Of a stretch of DNA of 64,000 nucleotides, positions 40,401 to 52,400 are shown in pieces. Source of the stretch: Brevibacillus laterosporus DSM 25 (GTDB lineage: Bacteria; Bacillota; Bacilli; Brevibacillales; Brevibacillaceae); assembly GCF_002706795.1 (NCBI RefSeq), contig NZ_CP017705.1:4935501-4999500 (forward strand). Reading direction: 5' to 3'. The notes beneath the pieces are model-generated. The model had not been told where the DNA came from. It made no database searches and was given only the letters and a program-made list of their open reading frames with translations. Each line of letters begins with the position of its first letter. Position 1 is the first letter of the stretch. A program made the translations under genes and the position numbers.

Positions 40401-43400
40401 TCAGACTTGTGTAGCGTCTTCCCTTTTGGTAACAAGGTTTGTTGATCATAACCGGTTAAATAGTTACTCCAGTAATCGGATGCCTCAGCATCGTCCTGCT
40501 GTGCCAGCCACTCGATATAGTTACTATATGGTGTTACATCTCCAAGCTCAGGCTGCCTATTTCCTCGAATGGCAAAGTAGCTACCAAACACTTCTTTTGT
40601 CATGAGAGATAAGCACCAGCCATCCATCACGATATGATGGAAGCTCCAGATCAAGTGATATGCTTCTTCCCCTGTACGTAAAATGGATATACGAATGAGT
40701 GAATCTTGGGCCAAATCAAACCCTTTTGCTTTATCTTCAACCGCGAAGGCAGTGAGATAAGCATCACGTTTTTCCTTATCCATTTGGCGCAGGTCCTCAT
40801 AATAAAGTTCACTGCGTTTGTTTCGATAAGCTACTTGCACCGGTAAGTCTTTCCAGCCATCGTAGAAATTTGTTCTCAATGCAACATGCCTTTGTGTCAA
40901 GAGATCTAAACTCTTTCCAAAAGCAACGACATCGAAGCTTCCTATCAAATCAAAGGTTGTTTGTTCAAAATAAGCTCCGGACGATGGATTCATCAAGCTG
41001 TGGAAATACATCCCCTTTTGCATCGGGGTCAACGGGTAGACGTTCTCAATCTCACCTATTTGCTGAGTATCCTCCACTAAACGTTCCAGTTCTTCAACAG
41101 TCAGACCTTTTAACAAGATATCACTTGGTGTCAATTCTGTACGTTCCTTAGCTACGCAGTGTCTAATTACCTCTTGCAAGCTGGAACGTAACAAATCAGC
41201 AACATGCTTAATCGTTTCCTGCTGATATTCCTTACCGTTATAGCCAATCGTAAGTTCCAATACTCCTCCTGAAATCAGACCATTCATATCCAGAGTATAT
41301 CTACGTTCCTTATCTTGGCTAACAGCTGCTCCACTTGAATAAGGTGAAAATTGCATATCATTGCGCTGCAAATCCTGATCGAATTGTCCTAGATAGTTAA
41401 AAGTGATCTCAGGTTCAGCCTTAAATGTAATACCATCTTTGGGCTCAGAAAGGTATCTGAGAATACCGTAGCCGATACCCTTTTGCGGGATTTGACGAAG
41501 TCCCTCTTTAACAGTTTTAATCTGCTGAGCGATATTCTTGTTCGTGCCAGTCTCCATAACAACTGGGAACTGGCTAGTGAACCAGCCCACTGTACGTGAA
41601 ATATCAACATCTGGAAGGATAGATTCCCGACCATGACCTTCTAAATTGACTACTACTTGTTCCGTTCCTGTCCACGCATGAATAGCCATTCCAAGCGCTG
41701 TTAGTAACAGATCGTTAACTTCTGTATTGTAGGCGCGATTTGCCTGTTTTAAGAGTTGCTCTGTTTCTTGCTCTGTCCAACGTATAGTAACGATTTCCCC
41801 ATCTCGTACTAATGACTCCTTCTGGATCTGATCTTTAGGCAACGGAATCATCTTTATCTGTTCGATTTGATTCCAATATGCTCGTTCAGCATCCATCGTC
41901 TGACCGTTGGCATAGTGAGACAACTGCTCAGCCCAAGTTTGGAATGAATCGGTTTTTTGAGGTAGACGAATTTCTTGTCCATTCAACGCTTGTTCGTAAC
42001 CTGCCGCAATGTCCTCAAACAGAATTCGCCAAGAGACACCATCTACTGCTAAGTGGTGAATCACTATCAGCAAATGATCGCCATCGGAACATTTAAATAG
42101 TCCGAGCTTCATTAATGGGCCTTCTGTTATGTTAATACTACTTTGAATCTCGTTTGCTTTCGCCTCAATTACCTGTGCTAGTTCAATCACGTTTCTCAGG
42201 TCAATTATCTCAAGATTATATAGCTCCCCTTCATCCACCCCGCGATTCCAAGCCTCATATCCATCGCCGGTTTCTCGGAAAACCATCCGTAGAACATCAT
42301 GATGTTCCACAATCTTTTGTATTACTTGACGCAGTACCACTTCATCGAATCCTTGCTTCTGATACAAGGTGACTGCTTGGTTAAAATGGTGTGGTTCAGC
42401 TGATTTTTGTTCAAAAAGCCAGTGATGAATTGGTGTTAGTTTTGTCGCACCAACCACTTCCCTTTGGTCTGCAATCTTGCTAACCAATTGAAGATGTGGG
42501 CTTAATTGAGCCACTGTTGGATATTTAAACAAATCTTTTATCTCAAGCTTATATCCTGCTTGAAGTAATCTGGAAGAAACCTGAATGGCTTTGATAGAGT
42601 CTCCCCCAAGATCTAGGAAATTCTCTAAAATACCAATCTGTTGACTTCCCAATACAGCCTGCCAAATCGAAACCAGTGTTTGCTCAACCGGTGTACGTGG
42701 CTCTACATACTCTACTCCTGTTTGCACGCCACCCTCTGGTGCAGGCAATGCTTTACGATCAATCTTTCCATTTGTAGTTAGAGGCATCTGTTCTATTTGC
42801 ATAAAGAAAGCTGGAATCATAAAGCTAGGTAATTCTTGAGACATTACGCTTCGAATCTCACCTACAGTTAACTGCTTATCTGCTACGAAATACGCGCATA
42901 GATGCTTCTGCCCCTCTTGCTCCTCCCGTGCAATCACAATCGCCTCTTGCACAGAATCGATTCGTAACAGATGTGCTTCCACCTCGCCAAGCTCGATACG
43001 ATACCCACGAATTTTTACCTGATGGTCGATACGTCCCAAATATTCAATGGTTCCATCTGGTAGCCATCTCGCCAAATCCCCAGTCTTATACATTTTCTCT
43101 TCTTGTGCAAATGGATTCTCCACGAATTTCTCTCTTGAAAGCTCTGGAAGATGTAGATAACCTCTAGCTAATCCTGCACCAGCTATGCATAACTCACCGG
43201 CTACGCCAACTGGTTGAAGCTGATTGTGTTGATCTACAATATAAACACGTTTGTTTGCAATTGGTCTTCCAATTGACAGTTCCTGTTCTGGTTTCGTAAT
43301 TGATAGTGATGTAGTAACTACACTACTTTCTGTAGGACCATATTCGTTGCAAATTTCAATGTTCGGATTCAATTCCGCCACTTTTTTAACAAGTGAAGCA

Positions 43401-46400
43401 ACGATCTTCTCTCCACCAACTGCGATATTTTTTACTGACTGTAAATCTTGTGGTTTCATTGTCTCGACAATCGCCCATAAAAAGCTAGGTGAGCTTTGGA
43501 AGTGTGTCATTTGATGCTGAGTAATTGCTGTTTTGATCGCTTCAGGATCCTTACTTTCTTCGTCACGCAGTACATATACGGTTGATCCCGATACCAAAGG
43601 TCCGAATAAATGTGTAAGGAATGGATCGAATACAAATGGAGTTACCATCAGCACGCGATCTTCCGTTGAAAACTGATAAGAGTCAGCCTTCCAAAGAATC
43701 GTGTTTACAATGCTTGCATGCTCTACCATAACACCCTTAGGTTTACCTGTTGTCCCCGAAGTATAGATGACATAAGCCAAATCTTGTGGTCCATGTATCG
43801 GTTCCAGATTCGAAGCTTCTGTCTGGTAAGATGTTTCCTCATCTAACAATAGAATTGTACCTGTAAACGATACTCGATCCTGTAGATGACGTTGTGTCAG
43901 GAGCAATGCAGCTTGCGCATCCTCAAGCATGAAGCTGATGCGTTCCTCAGGATACTCAGGATCGATCGGCACATAAGCCCCGCCAGCTTTTAAAATCCCT
44001 AACATCCCAACGATCATTTCTAGCGACCGCTCAGCCATGATTCCTATTAATTGATCGGATTTTATACCTTGCTTTCGCAATGTTCTCGCTAATTGATTAG
44101 CCCGTTCATTTAATTCACGATAGGTAAGCTTTTCTTCTTCGCAAACAATCGCCATCTGGTCTGGTGTACGTTCCACCTGGCATTCAAACAATTGATGAAG
44201 CATTATGTCCTGCGGATAAATCTCTTTTGTATCATTAAATACAGATAAAATTTGTTCTTTTTCAGTTGCAGTAACCAATTCTAATTCACTTACATGTAGT
44301 TGCGGGTTGGAAGCGATTTGTTCGACAATGTGAACAAAATGACCCTGTATTTGTTCAATGCTCGTTTCATCATATACTAAGGTGTTATAGCCGTAGCAAA
44401 TTCCCAATTCTTCGCCAGGCATGATGATCAGGTTAAGGTCATAGTTCGTTTGTTCTACTGTATCGATATTGCCAATTGCAAATTTTGACTGTCCAGTGCT
44501 TCCCAATTCCTCAATCTGCTGTTCCATTGGATAATTCTCAAACACCATAATGTGATTGATTAAATCCTGTTTTTGTTCTGTAAGCGCCTGAATATCGTAG
44601 AGCGGATAGGTATCAAACGCATTAGATGCCAATGCTTGTTCCTGAATCCTTCTCATTACCTGTACAGCCGTTTCGTCTGCTTCACAACGGATACGGACCG
44701 GGATTGTATTGATAAACAGACCAAGGATATTTTCAACACCAGGTATGTCAGCTGGTCTTCCAGAAACGACACTACCAAACACAGCATCATGGTGATTATT
44801 ATATTTCTGGAGCATAATTCCCCATGCCGTCTGCATCAATGTATTAATTGTTACTTGATTCTGCTTAGCTGTTTGATCCAATCTCTTGGTAAGTTCTTTA
44901 CTAAACGTGTAGTTTAATTTGGTTGCTGCATAACCATCAGCATTGTCTTCCTTACCCTGCTTATTATCATTGATCAACAACGTTTGCTGTTCATACCCGG
45001 CTAAATACTCGCTCCAGTAACTAGCTGCACTCTCCCGATCTTGACGTCCTAGCCATTCAATATAGTGGCTATACGGAGTTAGAGCAGCATACTCAGGTTG
45101 TCTATTTTCCCGAATTGCAATGTAGCCACCAAAGACTTCTTTGACCATGATAGACACGCACCAACCGTCCATCACCATATGATGGAAGCTCCAAATAAAG
45201 TGGTACGTTTCTTCCTCTGTGCGAAGAATTGATACGCGAATCAATGAATCTTTGGCTAAATCAAATCCTTTTGCTTTGTCTTCACTCGTATAAGTAGCGA
45301 CATAGGATTGACGTGTAGCTGTATCCATTTCACGTAAATCTTCGTAGTAAAGTTCACCTTTTTTATATCGGTACACCACTTGAACTGGCTGGTCTTTTAA
45401 GCCATTGTAAAAATTTGTTCGTAATGCCTCGTGTCTTTGTACCCATGCATCTAAACTTTTAGCAAACGCATTGATATCAAAGCTTCCCGTCATATCAAAG
45501 GTTGTTTGTTCAAAATAAGCACCTGAATGTGGATTCATCAGGCTGTGGAAATACATACCTTTCTGCATCGGAGTTAATTCATATACGTTCTCCACTTCGC
45601 CTGTTTCCTGTGTTTGTTCCACTATCTGATCAAGTTCCTCAATGCTCAGATCAGCTAACAACACATCACTCGGAGTAAGTTCTGTGCGTTTTCTCGTCAC
45701 GCAGTGTGTAATCACATTCTGTAACGATGCTTGTAGCAGCATAGCTACTTCTTCCATTGTTTCTTTCTTGTATTCTTTGCTACTGTATCTGATTGACATC
45801 TCCAAGCGCCCATTAGAAATCATACCGTTTATATTCAAAGCGGTTTTCATTTCTAACTGCTCACTTACTACGTCTCCAACTGAATACGATGATAATTGCA
45901 TCTCATTGTTTTGGTAGTCCTGATCAAACTGACCTAAGTAATTAAAGCTAATTTCAGGTTCTAGTTTGAATATAAGATTATCTTGCAGTGTAGATAAGTA
46001 TCTCAAGATGCCATACCCAATCCCTTTGTTAGGAATCTGGCGTAGCCCTTCCTTAATTGTCTTGATTTTTTGAGATAGGTTCTTATCCGCTTGTATCTCT
46101 ACAACTACTGGGTACTGACTTGTAAACCACCCTACTGTACGAGTGATATCAATATCCTCAATGATAGCTTCTCTACCATGTCCTTCAAGATTAACGAAGA
46201 CCTGCTCCATTCCCGTCCATGCATGGATTGTCATCCCAAGTGCAGTTAGTAACAGATCATTTACTTCTGTTCCGTACGCACGATTCGCTTGTTTTAGCAA
46301 TTGTTCCGTTTCCTGCTCAGTCCATTGAACAGTAACAATTTCACTATCTCGCACCAGCTTCTTCGCCTGTGGACTATCCTTTGGAAGTAGTGGCATCTCT

Positions 46401-49400
46401 ATTTGCTCAATTTGTTGCCAATACTTTTGTTCCCTCTCCATAGCTTCACTATTTGCATAGAAAGATAATTGTTCGGCCCATGTTTGGAATGAATCCGTTT
46501 TTTGTGGTAATTGGATGGCTACTCCATTCATTATTTGTTCATAACCTGTAGCAAGATCTTCGAATAAAATTCGCCATGAAATTCCGTCTACTACTAAGTG
46601 ATGAATAACAATCAATAAATGGTCTCCGTCTGAGCAATGGAACAAACCAAGTTTCAGGAGCGGCCCTTCATTTATGTTGATGCTACTTTGAATTTCGTTT
46701 GCTTTCTTTTCAATCAGCTTAGAGCAATCTGCTTTCTCTTTGAAATCAAACACTTCTAAAGTATATAAATCCCCTTCATCTACGCCGCGATTTCGCGCCT
46801 CATACCCACTCTCAGTCTGATTAAATACCATTCGCAAAGCGTCATGATGAGATGCAAGCTTTTGCATTACCTCACGAAGTGCAGACTCTTTAAACCCTTG
46901 CTTCCGATATAACATGTATGCTTGATTGAAATGATGCGATTCAACCGGCATCTGTTCAAAGAACCACCGCTGTATTGGTGTAAGATCTATTTGACCCTTT
47001 ACTTCCCCTTGATCTGCTATTTTGCTAATCAGTTGAAGCTGTGGGCTTAGCTTTTCTACAGTTGGATATGTAAACAAATCCTTCATTTCCAACTTGTATC
47101 CTGATTGAAGTAATCTAGAAGAGACTTGGATTGCTTTTATTGAGTCGCCTCCCAGATCAAAGAAATTATTCATGATACCTATTTGCTGACTTCCTAAAAC
47201 CGTTTTCCAAATGGATACCAACAGTTGCTCCATTTCTGTCCGAGGAGCAATATATTCCACCCCGGTGTGCATGTTTTCTTCAGGTGCAGGTAGCTCTTTG
47301 CGATCAATTTTTCCATTTGAAGTAAGTGGCATTTGCTCCAATTGCACAAAGTAGGTCGGTATCATGTAAGTAGGTAATTCATGAGATAATTCGCTTCTGA
47401 GTTCAGCCATACTCAGCTGGGTTTCAGCAACAAAATAGGCGCTTAAATGCTTTTGTCCTGCCTCGTCTTCCCTGGCTATGACAATCGCTTCTTGAACCGA
47501 ATCTATCTTCAACAGCTGCGCTTCAACCTCACCAAGCTCAATACGGTACCCACGGATTTTTACCTGATGATCAATTCGACCCAAATATTCAATGGTACCA
47601 TCTGACATCCATCTAGCCAGATCGCCCGTTCTGTACATTCGCTCGCCTTCTCTAAAACGGCTATTAACAAATTTTTCTTCTGTAAGCTCTGGTCGATTCA
47701 GATAACCTCGTGCTAGCCCTACTCCAGCGATGCATAGCTCGCCTGGAACACCGATAGGTAGTAAATGACCGTCTGCATCAACAATATAGATCCGATGGTT
47801 CTTAAGAGGTCGACCGATAGGTACAACTTTTTCAGACATAGACTCTCGGTCATAAGACCATACGGAGGAGCAAATCGTATCTTCAGTCGGACCATAGGCA
47901 TTAAAATACGACACATGATCTTTCCATTTCTGCACTAACTCAATAGAGGAAGCGGACCCAGCAGTGATCAACGTTTTTAAACTAGGCATATTGCTTGGCT
48001 CCAGATAAATTGCATAAGTAGGAGGCAAGGCCGCGACAGTAATTTGATTGGTAGTTATATAGTCTTCAAACAAACGATAATTCATAATGACGGAAGTAGA
48101 AGGTATATAGAGTGTTCCGCCACAAATAAATGCTTTAAAAAATTCTGCGCACGCTGCATCAAATGACATGCTGGCAAATTGCACGGTTCGATCACCGGCG
48201 CTCAGTCCCAAATTGTATTCAAAATACGTTTGTAGATTGCACAGCCCATGATGTTCCACCATGACACCTTTTGGTTTGCCCGTTGTTCCAGATGTGTATA
48301 TGACATAAGCCAAATCATTAGGTCCAGTGATTGGTTCAACATTGGTATCGTCAGCGCTGTACACTATCTCATCATCGAGCATTAGGAGTGTTCCATCGAA
48401 TGCGATATGCTCCTGCAAATGACTTTGGATGAGCAACAGCTTTGCTCCGGAATCCTCCAGCATATAACGAATACGCTCTTCTGGATAATCTGGATCAATA
48501 GGCACGTAGGCTCCTCCAGCTTTTAATATCCCAAAGATACCTATTATCATTTCTAAAGAACGTTCTACCATGATTCCGACTAAATCGTTTGCCTGAACTC
48601 CCTCTGCCCGCAGGGTTCGTGCTAGTTGATTGGCTTTCGCGTTTAATTCACGATAAGTCAATTGTTTTTCTTCATAAACGACCGCCACTTGATCTGGGGT
48701 TCTCTCTACATGCTCTTCAAACAACTGGTACACTGTCTTCTCGCTCGGATAGGTCGCCTGAGTATCATTGAACACATCGAGAAGCTGCGCTTTCTCAATA
48801 GGTGTCACAACTTCTAATTCATTTACGCGGGCATGTGGATTTTCAATAATCTGCTCCAGCATATGAACAAAGTGCATCACGATTCGCTCAATGCCTGCTT
48901 CATCATATACATGCGCATTATAATCTAGTAAAAGCTTCATCTCTTCGCCCGGTACTACAGCTATATTGAAATCATAGTTTGTTTGTTCTGTTACTTTTAC
49001 ATCTACAATCGTGAAGTTGGCTTGTTTACCAATTCCCAATTGTCCCATCTCATGCTCCACAGGATAATTCTCAAACACCATGATGTGGTTAATTAAATCC
49101 TGTTTTTGTGTAGTCAGACCTTGAATGTCATAGAGAGGATGTGTATCGTGAGCATGCGATTCCAAAGCCTGCTCCTGCACTTTTCGCAATACTTCGCCTA
49201 ACGTTTCTTCCCCTTCACAACGAATCCGTACCGGAATGGTATTAATGAATAGGCCAATTATCCCTTCAATACCTGGAATATCGGCGCTTCTTCCCGAAAC
49301 AACACTACCAAAAACAACATCCTGATTACCATTATATTTCTGTAATAAAATGCCCCATGCAGTCTGCATGAACGTATTAATTGTCACCTGATGTTGCTTC

Positions 49401-52400
49401 GCGACTTGATTCATTTGGGCAACCAGTGTCTTAGTAAGCACCTTAGTCAACTTCTTAGCAGAGTAGCCCTCTCTGTTCTGGGGCTTCTCTTTTGGCAAGA
49501 GAGCTTGACTCTCGTAGTCTACCAAAAAATTGCTCCAATATTTGATTGTATCCTCTTGATTTTGACGCTCTAACCAATCGATGTACTGGCTATATGGCGT
49601 TACGTCCTCCAACTCAGGTTGTCTTTTTTGCAGAATAGCAGAGTAGCCCTCAAACACTTCTTTAGTCATTATTGGCAAGCACCAGCCATCCATCACAATA
49701 TGATGGAAGCTCCAAATGAAATGATAGGTTTCTGCTGTTGTACGTAAAATCGAAACACGCATCAGAGAATCTTCAGCCAAGTCAAATCCTCTTGCTTTGT
49801 CCTTGCTGGTAAAGGTAGTCAGGTACAACTCACGATCTACCTCGTCCAATTCGCGCAAATCTTCATAGTATAGCTCACTGCTCTTTTGTCGATAAACGAC
49901 CTGAACAGGATCGTCTTTCCATCCACTATAGAAGTTGGTTCTCAATGTTGCATGTCTTTGTGTGAGGGAATCCAGACTTTTACCAAAAGTAATGACATCA
50001 AAGCTTCCCTGTATTTCAAACGTTAATTGTTCAAAATACGCCCCTGACTGTGAATCCATCAGGTTGTGGAACAGCATACCTTTCTGCATCGGTGTCAAGG
50101 AGTAAATATTCTCAATCTCGCCAATATGCTTCGTTTGTGCAACAAACCGGTCAAATTCCTCAACAGTCAGTCCTTTTAACAACAGATCGCTTGGCGTTAA
50201 TTCTACCTGTTCTTTCGCTACGCAGTGTGCAATCACCTGATGTAGGCTTACACGTAATAGTTCCCCTAATCGCTCCATTGTTTCTTTGCGATATTCAGTG
50301 GCGCTGTAACTAATTGTAAGTTTTAACGATCCACCAGTGACCATTGCATTTAAGTCAAGTGTATATTTCCTCGCTGCCTGTCCACTTACAAATGCTCCAC
50401 TTGAATGATTCGACAGTTGCAGAGCATTATGCTGTAAATCCTGATCAAATTGACCTAAATAGTTAAAACTGATCTCAGGCTCTGCTCTGCCTATGTCTCT
50501 ATCTTCAGAGTCGGTTAAGTAGCGTAAAATACCATAACCAATCCCCTTATGTGGAATTTGACGCATCATTTCTTTGACTAGTTTAATCCGTTGAGAGACA
50601 TCTTGATCTATTCCTATCTGAAGAACAACAGGATACATGCTTGTAAACCAACCTACTGTACGGGTAACGTCAATATCTTGAATAATGGATTCACGACCGT
50701 GTCCCTCTACATTCACCAGCACTTTCTCTGTACCAGTCCAATCGTGTATAGCCATTCCCAAAGCTGTAAGCAATAAATCGTTAACCTCTGTGTTGTAGGC
50801 TCGGTTTGCTTGTTTTAGCAACTGCTCTGTTTCCTGCTCCGTCCACTGTACTGCTACGATTTGACTTTCTCCAACAACTGACTGTTCTTGGATAAAATCC
50901 TTTGGCAAATCTGTCTTATCTATTTGTTCAATCTGTTGCCAGTATGATACTTCGTTTTGTAATTCCTCGCTGTCTGCATAAAGAGATAGTTGCTCGGCCC
51001 ACGTTTGGAAGGAATCCGTTTTCTGTGGGAGACTAATTGCTTCACCTTTTAGGGCTTGTTCATAGCCACTCGCGATATCTTCGAATAAAATTCGCCACGA
51101 AACTCCATCTACCGCCAAATGGTGAATGACAATCAGTAGGTGATCCCCTTCTTGACATTGGAACAGTCCCAATTTGAGAAATGGACCTTCTGTCAGAGAA
51201 ATGCTACTTTGAATTTCATTTACTTTTGTCTCTATCGTTTGGGTGCAGTCTGTTTCATCTCTCAAATCTATTACTTCAAGACTATAAAGCTCACCCTCTC
51301 CTACTCCTCGATGCCAAGTCTCATATCCATTACCTGTTTCACGAACTACCATTCGTAATGCATCATGATGAATGGCAATCTTTTGTATGACTGAGCGAAG
51401 TACTGTTTCATCAAAACCTTTATTCATGAAAAGCATGAAAGCTTGGTTATAATGATGTTGTTCAACTAGTTTTTGTTCAAAGAACCAATGCTGAATCGGG
51501 GTCAGTAAGGTAGCCCCCACTACCTCACCCTGGTCAGCAATTTTCGTAATAAGCTGAATATGTCGACCCAATTGTGCAATGGTTGGATAGCTGAACAAAT
51601 CCTTCATTTCCAGCTTAAAGCCTGCCTGAAGCATCCTTGAAGAGATCTGGATAGACTTAATGGAGTCTCCTCCCAGATCAAAGAAATTATCTAATACACT
51701 AATTTTCTTAGCTCCTAATACAGCCTGCCAAATAGATACCAATGTCTGTTCCATAGCAGTGCGAGGTGCTACATATTCTACACCCGTTTGGATACTCTCC
51801 TCTGGTGCTGGTAGCATTTTACGATCAATCTTGCCATTTGGAGACAGTGGCATTTTATCCAATTGTACAAAATAGGATGGAACCATATACGTAGGTAGCT
51901 CTTGTGAAAGTTCGGCTCTTAGCTCGCTTACAGTCAATTGCTTGTTTGCTACGAAATACGCGCACAATTGCTTCTGACCGTGTGCATCTTCTCTAGCGAC
52001 TACCACTGCTTCTTCTATTGCTTCCATTTTCAATAACTGTATTTCGACTTCGCCAAGCTCAATACGGTAGCCACGGATTTTTACTTGGTGATCAATTCGA
52101 CCCACATATTCCATATTTCCATCTGGCAACCATCTCGCAAGATCACCTGTTCGATACATTCTTTCCCCAGGTCTAAAGGGGTTTTCTATAAATTTTTCCG
52201 CGGTTAGCTCAGGTCGATGTAAATAGCCTCTGGCCACCCCATCCCCAGCAATGTACATCTCTCCAATGAAGCCAATTGGCACTGGCTGCAAAGCTGTATC
52301 TAATAGATAGATCCTTACATTGTCGGCGGGTACACCAATTGGTACAGAGTTTTGTGAAGTATTATTCGGATCAAATACATAGAGCATGCAGCCTACTACT

